In this document: piece after piece, positions 33,392 to 41,496 of the stretch
Layout: every line of letters begins with the position of its first letter
How positions within the stretch are numbered: the first letter of the stretch is position 1
From: Ferrovibrio sp964218355
GTDB taxonomy: Bacteria > Pseudomonadota > Alphaproteobacteria > Ferrovibrionales > Ferrovibrionaceae
DNA length: 64,000 nucleotides
Direction of reading: 5' to 3'
NCBI RefSeq assembly: GCF_964218355.1
Contig: NZ_CAXPMC010000020.1
Span: forward strand, 1-64,000
The notes under the pieces: generated by a model
Told to the model about the DNA's origin: nothing
Databases searched by the model: none
Seen by the model: only the letters and a program-made list of their open reading frames with translations
Translations under genes and position numbers: made by a program

Positions 33392-34126
33392 ATGCGCAGT
33401 CTTAACAAAACGTTGTTGCTGGCTTTTGCCCTGGCAGCAGGGCTTGGCGGCTGTGCTGCCGTCGGGCCGACCGATGATCCGATCCTGCGCAGCCTGACCT
33501 GGGAGCGATATGTCGGCGGCGACGATCTCGACCGGGGCTGCGTGGCGGGGCAGCCGCCGCGTTACCGGCTGGTCTACAACGCGGTCGAAAGCGAGCAGCG
33601 GCGGACATACGACATCACCGGCGTGGCTGACGGCGGCGGCATGCTTGAGGTGCGGGTGATCGGCCGCCCGAACCTGAATGACCGGCTGAACCCGATCAGC
33701 CTGCGCGATCCGCTGGCGCCCTGGCGGGGGCAGTCGGCGCTGTATCGGCTCGGTGCCGGCGAGCTGGCGGGCATTGCAGCGGTGCTGGAGGATGTTGGGT
33801 TTGGCGCCCGGGCTCCGGACGGGCTTTTCCTGCGCGGGGACAGCTTCTACTGGACGGCGGCATCCTGCCTGGACGGCGCCTTTCACTTTCATGCATGGTC
33901 CCGCGAGGGTGGGGCAGATGGTTTCGACAGGGTAACTTCGCGGCTGTTGGCGGCGCTGGCGCCGTTCGACCGCACCGGGGTTGCGGTCTATCAGCCGCGC
34001 GAGCTGCCATTGCCACCCTACAGCACGTATTTCAACGAAACGGCAGCTGATCGCAGCCGCGAAATTCCACACCGTTTTCAGGTTGGCAGGAACGGCCTGC
34101 GTTATTCCCAGGGGACAGTTAACTGA
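33392..34126 (+). CDS. Lipoprotein of unknown function
   Basis: From ATG 33392 the protein has 244 residues. It begins with a lipoprotein signal: MRSLNKTLLLAFALAAG, then LGGC with the lipidated Cys at residue 22. The mature part is mostly beta-like, includes VYNAVESEQRRTYDITGV and SFYWTAASCLDGAFHFHAW, and has three further Cys. No catalytic motif was recognised. An in-frame ATG at 33341 would spoil the signal peptide. Its stop codon lies inside the first of two CAGTTAACTGA repeats. It looks like a conserved envelope protein but I do not know the family. Confidence 0.75.
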   Translation: MRSLNKTLLLAFALAAGLGGCAAVGPTDDPILRSLTWERYVGGDDLDRGCVAGQPPRYRLVYNAVESEQRRTYDITGVADGGGMLEVRVIGRPNLNDRLNPISLRDPLAPWRGQSALYRLGAGELAGIAAVLEDVGFGARAPDGLFLRGDSFYWTAASCLDGAFHFHAWSREGGADGFDRVTSRLLAALAPFDRTGVAVYQPRELPLPPYSTYFNETAADRSREIPHRFQVGRNGLRYSQGTVN

Positions 34127-34149
34127 CCGAAATACAATCAGTTAACTGA
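34116..34149. repeat. Two copies of the palindrome CAGTTAACTG, 23 bases apart
   Basis: CAGTTAACTGA occurs at 34116-34126 and again at 34139-34149. The first ten bases of each copy are a perfect palindrome. The spacing, 23 bases start to start, is close to two helical turns, as for paired operators. They lie 50-80 bases upstream of the phasin promoter, with the first copy overlapping the lipoprotein stop. Confidence 0.6.
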
Positions 34150-34175
34150 TATTCCGCGCCCGGATATGTAAATTT

Positions 34176-34186
34176 GTGCGGCGCAA
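34176..34186. promoter_or_regulatory. Upstream TGC-N3-GCA dyad before phaP
   Basis: GTGC-GGC-GCAA at 34176-34186 has the same TGC-N3-GCA core as the site at the phaP transcription start, centred 57 bases further upstream. It could be a second, weaker regulator site. Confidence 0.3.
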
Positions 34187-34196
34187 AAAAAACTGT

Positions 34197-34225
34197 TTGA
34201 CGGGACAGCCTTGGGTTGGTATAAA
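34197..34225 (+). promoter_or_regulatory. Sigma70-type promoter of the phasin gene
   Basis: TTGACG (34197-34202) and TATAAA (34220-34225) are separated by exactly 17 bases, a near-perfect housekeeping promoter. Transcription should begin near 34232, about 83 bases before the phasin ATG. High expression fits an abundant granule protein. Confidence 0.75.
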
Positions 34226-34232
34226 AACAATG

Positions 34233-34243
34233 TTGCAGCGCAG
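34233..34243. promoter_or_regulatory. Candidate PhaR operator at the phaP transcription start
   Basis: TTGC-AGC-GCAG differs by one base from the CTGC-N3-GCAG pattern that I recall for PhaR sites in alphaproteobacterial phasin promoters. It lies directly at the expected transcription start, where a bound repressor would block transcription. The phaR gene is not in the window, so the regulator is inferred. Confidence 0.5.
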
Positions 34244-34314
34244 CATTTTTCTAGCCGCCCCCGCTTAGCGGGTCCGGCCCGTTACCCACCGGACAAGCAA
34301 GGACGAGATTCCCC

Positions 34315-34845
34315 ATGGCTACCAAGACCACCAAGACCAAAGCTGAAGGCGAAACCGCCGAGATCCTGAATGGCAACCCCTATGAGGCTGTGATGTTCGC
34401 GTCGAAAGAACAGATGGACAAGGCCATGAAGGCCGGCACCGAAGCCGTCGAGAAGGCCTTTGCGATGAGCAAGGACCGCTTCGAGGCGGCCGTGAAGAGC
34501 GTCGATGACGCCGCCAAGCTGGGCAAGGATCAGGTTGAAGCCGTTGTCACGGCGGGCAATCTGGCCAGCAAGGGCTTCGAGAGCATCAATGCCGAGATCA
34601 TGGCCTTCACCAAGGCGCAGATCGAAGACAGCATCTCCGCCGCCAAGGCGATGATGGGGGTGAAGACCCTGCAGGAACTGATCGAACTGCAGAACGACTT
34701 CGCCAAGAGCGCCTTCGAGGCCTATACCGCCCACACCACCAAGGTGAGCGAGGTGGCCACCAAGACCGCGCAGGACGCCTTCGCCCCGATCAATGCCCAG
34801 CTCCAGGTCGCCGTCGAGAAGATGGTGAAGCCGCTGGCCGCCTGA
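34315..34845 (+). CDS. phaP: Phasin family protein (PHA granule-associated)
   Basis: This 176-residue, helix-rich protein has no Cys and starts with a Lys/Thr-rich tail. The phasin_2-type region runs from about residue 25: FASKEQMDKAMKAGTEAVEK, then GNLASKGFESINAEIMAF and KTLQELIELQNDFAKSAFEA. Phasins coat polyhydroxyalkanoate granules and control their size and number. PHA synthase and PhaR are not in the window. A near-consensus promoter, an operator-like dyad at its start site and a strong terminator mark it as a single-gene, strongly expressed unit. Confidence 0.92.
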   Translation: MATKTTKTKAEGETAEILNGNPYEAVMFASKEQMDKAMKAGTEAVEKAFAMSKDRFEAAVKSVDDAAKLGKDQVEAVVTAGNLASKGFESINAEIMAFTKAQIEDSISAAKAMMGVKTLQELIELQNDFAKSAFEAYTAHTTKVSEVATKTAQDAFAPINAQLQVAVEKMVKPLAA

Positions 34846-34917
34846 ATCGGCCGGAGCACAGTTTTCGGGTCTCCGGACCCGCTGTAACAGTAGCGTCCCC
34901 AGATAGCAGCGTATGAC

Positions 34918-34948
34918 AGCCCGGCCCCTGTGGCCGGGCTCTTTTTTT
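34918..34948 (+). terminator. Intrinsic terminator of phaP
   Basis: AGCCCGGCC (34918-34926) pairs perfectly with GGCCGGGCT (34932-34940) around a five-base loop, followed by CTTTTTTT. It lies 72 bases after the phasin stop and before clpS. Confidence 0.92.
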
Positions 34949-35043
34949 GCGCCGGGGGTGCTGGTATTTTTTTACCCGGAGGCCATATCATTGACTTAAG
35001 CGCTTCTGGCAACAGGGGGGCTCCGGCAGTTGGGTATCGAGGC

Positions 35044-35373
35044 ATGAGCGAACGGGATGGACGTGACGGACGCGGGCGGACCGAAGTCGGCGTGGTCACC
35101 AAGACCCGGCCGAAGACGCAGAAGCCGCCAATGTACAAGGTGCTTCTGCTGAACGACGATTACACGCCCATGGAGTTCGTCGTTCACGTGCTGGAGCGCT
35201 TTTTCAGCAAGCCGCGGGAAGAAGCCACGCGGATCATGCTGCATGTGCATCAGAAGGGGGTCGGCCTCTGTGGTGTCTTCACCTACGAGGTGGCCGAGAC
35301 CAAGGTGACGCAGGTGATCGATTTCGCACGGCAGCACCAGCATCCGCTGCAATGCACCATGGAACGGGACTAG
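35044..35373 (+). CDS. clpS: ATP-dependent Clp protease adaptor ClpS
   Basis: From ATG 35044 the adaptor has 109 residues: a flexible charged N-terminal tail, then the ClpS core with YKVLLLNDDYTPMEFVVHVL, ERFFSKPREEATRIMLHVHQ and GVFTYEVAETK. The NDDYTPMEFV segment forms the pocket for N-degron residues. ClpS delivers N-end-rule substrates to ClpAP. clpA follows after 60 bases, the standard arrangement. Confidence 0.95.
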   Translation: MSERDGRDGRGRTEVGVVTKTRPKTQKPPMYKVLLLNDDYTPMEFVVHVLERFFSKPREEATRIMLHVHQKGVGLCGVFTYEVAETKVTQVIDFARQHQHPLQCTMERD

Positions 35374-35433
35374 AGTATCGCACTGGCCGGTCGGGCAGAG
35401 TTTTCGCAACCTCGATCGAGGAGGCAGTAGGGC

Positions 35434-37770
35434 ATGGCATCTTTCTCGCGCACACTGGAGCAGACGCTCCACAGGGCCCTGTCGCTGGCCGGAGCCAAGA
35501 AGCATGAATTCGCCACGCTGGAACACCTGCTGTTCGCCCTGACCGAAGATCAGGATGCGATTGCGGTGATGCGGGCCTGCAATGTCGATGTCGACAAGTT
35601 GCGCGAACGGGTCGGCGCCTTCATCGACGAGGATTTGCGCGGGCTGGTGGTTGGCGTGGTGCAGGATGCCAAGCCGACGCTCAGCTTCCAGCGCGCCGTG
35701 CAGCGCGCCCTGTTTCATGTGCAGTCGTCTGGCCGCGAGGAGGTGACCGGCGCCAATGTGCTGGTCGCCATTTTCTCCGAGCGGGAGAGTCATGCCGTGC
35801 ATTTCCTGCAGGAGCAGGACATGACCCGGCTGGATGCCGTCAGCTATATCAGCCATGGCGTTGCCAAGGCACCGGGCCGTGGCGACCGCCGTGCGGTGCG
35901 CGGTGCCGACAGCGATGTCGAGCAGCGTGCCGAGCGGGCGGAACGCACCGACCGCGATCGCAATGCCGGCAAGGAAAAGGAGGCGCTGGGCGCCTACTGC
36001 GTCAATCTCAATGAGAAGGCCAAGGCCGGCAAGATCGACACCCTGGTCGGCCGCGAAGCCGAGATCGAGCGCACCATCCAGATTCTGTGCCGCCGCACCA
36101 AAAACAATCCGCTCTATGTCGGCGATCCCGGTGTCGGCAAGACGGCCATCGCCGAGGGGCTGGCCCTGCGAATCGTGCGCGGCGAGGTGCCGGCGGTGCT
36201 GCAGCAGGCGGTGATCTATGCTCTCGATATGGGCAGCCTGCTGGCCGGCACGCGCTATCGCGGCGATTTCGAGGAACGCCTGAAGCAGGTGATGCAGGAG
36301 CTGGAGAGCCAGCCGGGCTCGATCCTGTTCATCGACGAGATGCATACCGTGATCGGCGCCGGCGCCACCTCGGGCGGCGCCATGGATGCCTCCAACCTGC
36401 TGAAGCCGGCACTGGCTTCCGGCGCCCTGCGCTGCATCGGTTCGACGACCTACAAGGAATTCCGGTCCTACATCGAGAAGGACCGCGCCCTGCTGCGGCG
36501 GTTCCAGAAGATCGATGTCAGCGAGCCGTCGCCCTCCGATGCGATCAAGATTCTCAAGGGGATCAAGGGGTATTACGAGGAGCATCACGGTGTCCGCTAC
36601 ACCGAGGATGCGATCAAGGCCGCCGTCGAACTTTCGGCCAAGTACATCAACGACCGCAAGCTGCCCGACAAGGCGATCGACGTGATCGACGAAGTCGGCG
36701 CCGCCGAGCTGCTGAAGCCGGAAAGCCGTCGCCGCAAGACCATCGGCGTGAAGGAGATCGAGGCGATTGTGGCCAAGATCGCCCGCATTCCACCAAAATC
36801 GGTCTCGCGCGAGGACAAGGAATCCCTGCGCAACCTGGACGCCGAGCTGAAGCGGGTGGTCTATGGCCAGGACAAGGCTATCGAGGCCCTGTCCAGCGCG
36901 ATCAAGCTGGCCCGGGCCGGCCTGCGCGAGCCGGAGAAGCCGATCGGCAACTACCTGTTTTCAGGGCCGACCGGTGTCGGCAAGACCGAGGTGGCGCGCC
37001 AGCTGGCGACCATCATGGGCGTCGAGCTGATCCGTTTCGACATGTCGGAATACATGGAGCGGCACAGCGTGTCGCGCCTGATCGGCGCGCCGCCGGGCTA
37101 TGTCGGTTTCGACCAGGGCGGCCTGCTGACCGATGCGGTCGACCAGCATCCGCATTGCGTGCTGCTGCTCGACGAGATCGAGAAGGCCCATGGCGACCTG
37201 TTCAACATCCTGCTGCAGGTGATGGATCACGGCAAGCTGACCGACAATAACGGCAAGCATGTCGATTTCCGCAACGTCGTGCTGATCATGACCACCAATG
37301 CCGGCGCATCGGAAATGACCAAGCAGGCCATCGGTTTCGGCCGCGGCATCAAGGAAGGCGAGGACGAGGAAGCGATCAAAAAGCTGTTCACGCCGGAATT
37401 CCGCAATCGTCTGGATGCGGTGATTCCCTTCGCGCCGCTGTCGCCGGACGTGATCAACCGTGTGGTTGACAAGTTCGTCGCCCAGCTGGAAGGCCAGCTT
37501 GCCGATCGCAACGTCACCATCGCGCTCAGCGACGAGGCGCGCCTGTGGCTGGCCGAGCGTGGCTATGACAAGCTGTACGGCGCCCGGCCGCTTGGCCGCG
37601 TGATCCAGGAGAATATCAAGAAGCCGCTGGCCGACGAGTTGCTGTTCGGGCAGCTGGTCAAGGGCGGCCATATCCTGGTCAAGGTGGAAGACGGCAAGCT
37701 CACTTTCGAGATCACCGCCGAAAAGGGGCGGGCCGAGAAGAGCGGCAAGGTACCGGAATACGCCGGCTGA
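35434..37770 (+). CDS. clpA: ATP-dependent Clp protease ATP-binding subunit ClpA
   Basis: The 778-residue AAA+ unfoldase is full length. The N-terminal double Clp-N repeat is at about residues 1-145. The first AAA domain has GDPGVGKTAIAEGLALRI and ILFIDEMHT. The second has FSGPTGVGKTEVARQL and LLLDEIEKAH. The ClpP-docking loop region, ASEMTKQAIGFGR, is present. It unfolds substrates for ClpP, whose gene is elsewhere. GAGGAGG lies in front of the ATG, partly inside a CCTCGATCGAGG palindrome (35410-35421). Confidence 0.97.
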   Translation: MASFSRTLEQTLHRALSLAGAKKHEFATLEHLLFALTEDQDAIAVMRACNVDVDKLRERVGAFIDEDLRGLVVGVVQDAKPTLSFQRAVQRALFHVQSSGREEVTGANVLVAIFSERESHAVHFLQEQDMTRLDAVSYISHGVAKAPGRGDRRAVRGADSDVEQRAERAERTDRDRNAGKEKEALGAYCVNLNEKAKAGKIDTLVGREAEIERTIQILCRRTKNNPLYVGDPGVGKTAIAEGLALRIVRGEVPAVLQQAVIYALDMGSLLAGTRYRGDFEERLKQVMQELESQPGSILFIDEMHTVIGAGATSGGAMDASNLLKPALASGALRCIGSTTYKEFRSYIEKDRALLRRFQKIDVSEPSPSDAIKILKGIKGYYEEHHGVRYTEDAIKAAVELSAKYINDRKLPDKAIDVIDEVGAAELLKPESRRRKTIGVKEIEAIVAKIARIPPKSVSREDKESLRNLDAELKRVVYGQDKAIEALSSAIKLARAGLREPEKPIGNYLFSGPTGVGKTEVARQLATIMGVELIRFDMSEYMERHSVSRLIGAPPGYVGFDQGGLLTDAVDQHPHCVLLLDEIEKAHGDLFNILLQVMDHGKLTDNNGKHVDFRNVVLIMTTNAGASEMTKQAIGFGRGIKEGEDEEAIKKLFTPEFRNRLDAVIPFAPLSPDVINRVVDKFVAQLEGQLADRNVTIALSDEARLWLAERGYDKLYGARPLGRVIQENIKKPLADELLFGQLVKGGHILVKVEDGKLTFEITAEKGRAEKSGKVPEYAG

Positions 37771-37772
37771 CA

Positions 37773-37807
37773 CTGCCCGGGGTCTCTTTCGGGAGCCCCC
37801 GGGGCAG
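37773..37807 (+). terminator. Hairpin after clpA, possible weak terminator
   Basis: CTGCCC-GGGG-TCTC pairs imperfectly with GGGAG-CCCC-GGGGCAG around TTTC, three bases after the clpA stop. There is no T-run, so it may stabilise the mRNA end or need Rho rather than act as a full terminator. Confidence 0.4.
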
Positions 37808-37928
37808 CCCATAGACACTTCTCAGACGTGTAATTAAAGTTGCGGCAATGTGACGCGGCCGGATTCATGGTGGCGTCCACATAAGAACCGCACGCAAGTG
37901 CATGCATGTCTGACAGGAGGCATAATCC

Positions 37929-39527
37929 ATGGCCGTTATCCGTTTGAAAGCCGCGCTTCTCGCGGGGGCTTTCATGCTGGCCGCACCCATGGCCACCAGC
38001 GACGCGTTCGCCCAGGCTAAGACCCTGCGCTGGGCCAGCCAGGGCGACTACCTGACAATGGATCCGCACAGCCAGAACGAGGGGCTGACCCGTACCGGCA
38101 GCTTCCAGACCTATGAGGGTCTGCTCGGCTACAGTGCCGATCTCAAATTCGTGCCGGCACTGGCCACATCGTGGAAGGCCGTGAACGATACCACCTGGGA
38201 ATTCAAACTGCGCCAGGGCGTGAAGTTCCATGACGGCTCGCCATTCACGGCCGACGATGTGGTCTTCTCGGTCAAGCGTGCCCAGCATCCGAATTCGGAT
38301 TTCAAGACCTATATCGCCAGCATTGCCGACGTGAAGAAGGTCGATGAGGCCACCGTCCATGTGGTGACCAGCGGACCGAATCCGATCCTGCCCAACCAGA
38401 TTGCCAACATCTTCATCATGTCGAAGGCATGGGCGGAAAAGAACAGCGTGGTCGTTCCGCAGTCTTACAAGGACAAGGAGGAGACCTTCGCCGTGCGTAA
38501 CACAAACGGCACGGGTCCGTTCATGCTGAAGCTGCGCGAGCAGGATGTCCGCACCGTGATGGTGAAGAATCCTGACTGGTGGGGCCTGAAGCAGAATCCG
38601 CATAACATCGACGAGATCGTCTACACTCCGGTCAGCACCCCGGCCACCCGCGTGGCCGCGCTGATCTCGGGCCAGCTTGATTTCGTGCTGGATGTTCCGG
38701 TGCAGGATGTCGAGCGGGTCAAGCGCTCGCCTGGCCTGCAGGTGAAGAAGACCAACGAGATCCGTTCGATCTTCCTGGGTCTCGATGTCGGCAGCGCCGA
38801 GCTGAAATACTCTGATGTGAAAGGCAAGAACCCGCTGGCGGACAAGCGTGTTCGGCAGGCCATGTATCATGCCATCGACATGAATGCGATCGCCCAGAAG
38901 GTGATGCGTGGCGACGCCGTGATCGCAGGCATGATTACGTCGCCCGGCGTGCATGGCTATGAGAAGGCGATCGACAAGCGGCTGCCCTATGATGTCGGCA
39001 AAGCGAAAGCGCTGCTGAAGGATGCCGGTTATGCGAATGGCTTCGGCATCCGTCTCGACTGCCCGAATGACCGCTATGTCAATGACGAGGGCATCTGCCA
39101 GGCGGTGGTCGGCATGCTGGCGCAGGTCGGCATCAAGGTCGAGCTGGTCGCGCAGTCGAAGACCCTGCATTTCCCCAAGCTGCAGAAGAAGGATACCAGC
39201 TTCTACATGCTGGGCTGGGGCGTGCCGACCTTCGACTCCCATTATGTGTTCTCGTATCTGGTGCAGACTCCGGACGGCAAGAATGGCGCCTGGAACTTCA
39301 CCAACTACTCGAACCCGAAGCTGGATGGCATGATCAACGGCATGCTGACCGAACTCGACCAGGCCAAGCGCGACAAGCTGATCGCCGATGCCTGGAAGAC
39401 GGTCAATGACGAGGTGATCTATCTGCCGCTGCATCACCAGGTTCTGAACTGGGCGATGAGCGACAAGCTCGACATGCCGATCATCGCGGACAACGTGCCG
39501 CGCTTCCACTTCGCGAAGCTCAAGTAA
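37929..39527 (+). CDS. ABC transporter substrate-binding protein, peptide/nickel family
   Basis: The 532-residue protein has a Sec signal peptide (about 1-29, ending DAFAQA). An SBP_bac_5 fold follows: LRWASQGDYLTMDPHSQNEG, LATSWKAVNDTTWEFKLRQG and VKFHDGSPFTADDVVFSVKR. The family binds peptides, nickel, opines or similar solutes in the periplasm and passes them to DppBC-type permeases. AGGAGGCA precedes the ATG. The two permease genes follow on the same strand. The ligand cannot be told from the sequence. Confidence 0.93.
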   Translation: MAVIRLKAALLAGAFMLAAPMATSDAFAQAKTLRWASQGDYLTMDPHSQNEGLTRTGSFQTYEGLLGYSADLKFVPALATSWKAVNDTTWEFKLRQGVKFHDGSPFTADDVVFSVKRAQHPNSDFKTYIASIADVKKVDEATVHVVTSGPNPILPNQIANIFIMSKAWAEKNSVVVPQSYKDKEETFAVRNTNGTGPFMLKLREQDVRTVMVKNPDWWGLKQNPHNIDEIVYTPVSTPATRVAALISGQLDFVLDVPVQDVERVKRSPGLQVKKTNEIRSIFLGLDVGSAELKYSDVKGKNPLADKRVRQAMYHAIDMNAIAQKVMRGDAVIAGMITSPGVHGYEKAIDKRLPYDVGKAKALLKDAGYANGFGIRLDCPNDRYVNDEGICQAVVGMLAQVGIKVELVAQSKTLHFPKLQKKDTSFYMLGWGVPTFDSHYVFSYLVQTPDGKNGAWNFTNYSNPKLDGMINGMLTELDQAKRDKLIADAWKTVNDEVIYLPLHHQVLNWAMSDKLDMPIIADNVPRFHFAKLK

Positions 39528-39589
39528 GCGGACTGCGCCGAACCTTCGGCCGGGAAACCGGCCGGGGGGATTCGCGCAGGATAAGCCCC

Positions 39590-40576
39590 ATGCTCGGTTA
39601 CATTGTCGGACGGCTGGCTCAGGCCGCGGTGGTCATGCTCGCGGTGGCGCTGGTCGCATTTCTGCTTTTCAATTACGTTGGCGATCCGATCAACAACATG
39701 GTCGGACAGGAAGCCACCACCACTGACCGTGCCGACCTGCGCGAGCAGCTCGGACTGAACGATCCGGCAATCGTCCAGTTCGGCCGGTTTCTCTTCAATG
39801 CGGCCGAAGGCAATTTCGGCCTGTCCTACCGGCTCAAGCGGCCGGTGGCGGTGCTGATCCAGGAACGCCTGCCGGCGACACTGGAGCTGGTATTCCTGTC
39901 GGCGCTGATCGCCATGGCACTGGGGCTGCCGCTCGGGGTATATACCGCGCTGCGCCGCGATGGCTGGCTCAGCCGGGTGATCCTCACCTCCAGCCTGGTG
40001 GGCGTGTCGCTGCCGACCTTCGTGATTGGTATCGGTCTGATCTACCTGTTCTCCGTCCAGTTCGACCTGCTGCCCAGCTTCGGTCGCGGCGAAGTGGTGC
40101 GGCTTGGCTGGTGGAGTACGGGTTTCCTCACGGCTTCCGGCTGGGCGGCGATCGTGATGCCGGCCATTACGCTCAGCCTGTACCAGATGACGCTGATCCT
40201 GAGGCTGGTCCGCACAGAAATGCTCGAAGTGCTGCGCACCGACTATGTCAGGTTCGCCCGTGCCCGCGGGCTCAGCAACCGCGCGGTGCATTTCCGTCAT
40301 GCCCTCAAGAACACCATGATGCCGGTGGTCACCATTATCGGCCTGCAGATCGGCTCGCTGATCGCATTCTCGATCGTGACCGAGACGGTCTTCCAGTGGC
40401 CCGGTATGGGATTGCTGTTCATCCAGGCGGTCAGTTTCGCCGATATCCCGGTGATGGCAGCCTATCTGGTGATGGTCGGGTTCATGTTCGTGGCGCTCAA
40501 TCTGGTGGTCGACCTGGTCTATTTCATGATCGATCCGCGGCTGAGCGGTCCGCGGCGGGCGGGGAAGGCGGCATGA
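39590..40576 (+). CDS. ABC transporter permease, DppB/OppB type
   Basis: The 328-residue inner-membrane protein begins MLGYIVGRLAQAAVVML, as DppB proteins do. About six transmembrane segments are visible. The EAA loop reads YVRFARARGLSNRAVHFRHA, the contact point for the ATPase. It starts 62 bases after the substrate-binding gene, and its stop overlaps the next permease start (ATGA, 40573-40576). Confidence 0.94.
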   Translation: MLGYIVGRLAQAAVVMLAVALVAFLLFNYVGDPINNMVGQEATTTDRADLREQLGLNDPAIVQFGRFLFNAAEGNFGLSYRLKRPVAVLIQERLPATLELVFLSALIAMALGLPLGVYTALRRDGWLSRVILTSSLVGVSLPTFVIGIGLIYLFSVQFDLLPSFGRGEVVRLGWWSTGFLTASGWAAIVMPAITLSLYQMTLILRLVRTEMLEVLRTDYVRFARARGLSNRAVHFRHALKNTMMPVVTIIGLQIGSLIAFSIVTETVFQWPGMGLLFIQAVSFADIPVMAAYLVMVGFMFVALNLVVDLVYFMIDPRLSGPRRAGKAA

Positions 40577-41496
40577 CGACGATGCTGGTCACCCTGCGCC
40601 GGTGGATTGACGGCGATCTGTTCTACAGCTTCCGGCAGTCTCCTGCCGTGGTCGTTGCTGCAGTCGTTGCCCTGACCATCATCCTGGCTGCCGTTTTTGC
40701 GCCGCTGGTATCGCCGTTCAACCCCTTCGATCCCGGTGCGGTACGGTTGATGGATGCCTTCACGCCACCAGCCTGGACGGATGCCGGGCAGGTGCAGTTC
40801 CTGCTGGGCACCGACGACCAGGGCCGCGACCTGTTCTCAACCATTCTCTATGGCAGCCGGGTGTCGCTGCTGGTCGGATTCTCGGCCATCGCCTTTGCGG
40901 CGATCTTCGGTACGCTGCTGGGTGTGCTGTGCGGCTATGTCGGGGGCTGGCTGGATATTGCCGTCATGCGGCTTGCCGATGTACAGCTGACCATCCCCAG
41001 CATCCTGATTGCGTTGATGATCGATGGCGCCGCCCGCACCGCATTGCCACGCGAACTGCATCACGAGATTGCCATCTTCGTTCTGATCTTCGCCATCGGC
41101 ATTGCCGACTGGCCGCAATTTGCCCGGGTTGCCCGCTCGGCGGCACTGGTCGAGCGGAACCGCGACTATGTTGCCTCGGCCCGCGTCATCGGTCTGCCAT
41201 CCTGGGCCATCGTGCTGCGCCATGTGCTGCCCAACACGCTGGGACCGGTACTCGTGCTGGCCACGGTGGGCCTCGCGCTGGCGGTGCTGTCGGAGGCGAC
41301 ACTCAGTTTCCTCGGCGTCGGTGTGCCGCCGACCCAGCCCTCGCTCGGCACCCTGATCCGGGTCGGCCAGAGTTTCCTGTTCAGCGGCGAGTGGTGGATC
41401 ACCTTCTTTCCGGCACTGACCCTGGTTCTGCTGGTGCTGGCGGTGAATGTTCTGGGCGACTGGCTGCGCGACGCGCTGAATCCGAAGCTGCGCTAG
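40573..41496 (+). CDS. ABC transporter permease, DppC/OppC type
   Basis: The ATG at 40573 overlaps the previous stop and gives 307 residues. The N-terminal OppC-type segment precedes a first membrane span near residues 28-50. LLGTDDQGRDLFSTILYGSR is typical of DppC proteins. The EAA loop reads RDYVASARVIGLPSWAIVLR. About six spans are visible. The matching ATPases (DppD/DppF type) do not follow; the next gene is convergent, and both stop codons share the CTAG at 41493-41496. Confidence 0.94.
   Translation: MTTMLVTLRRWIDGDLFYSFRQSPAVVVAAVVALTIILAAVFAPLVSPFNPFDPGAVRLMDAFTPPAWTDAGQVQFLLGTDDQGRDLFSTILYGSRVSLLVGFSAIAFAAIFGTLLGVLCGYVGGWLDIAVMRLADVQLTIPSILIALMIDGAARTALPRELHHEIAIFVLIFAIGIADWPQFARVARSAALVERNRDYVASARVIGLPSWAIVLRHVLPNTLGPVLVLATVGLALAVLSEATLSFLGVGVPPTQPSLGTLIRVGQSFLFSGEWWITFFPALTLVLLVLAVNVLGDWLRDALNPKLR

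Noticed and set aside
35410..35421. 12-bp palindrome CCTCGATCGAGG before clpA
   Set aside because: It overlaps the ribosome site, but a single 12-bp palindrome is likely by chance in GC-rich DNA and nothing else supports a regulatory role.
37773..37807. Hairpin after clpA as a full terminator
   Set aside because: There is no T-run and pairing is imperfect, so it is listed only as a weak candidate.
37895..37910. TGCATGCA palindrome upstream of the ABC substrate-binding gene
   Set aside because: It is eight bases, single copy and not placed at a recognisable promoter.
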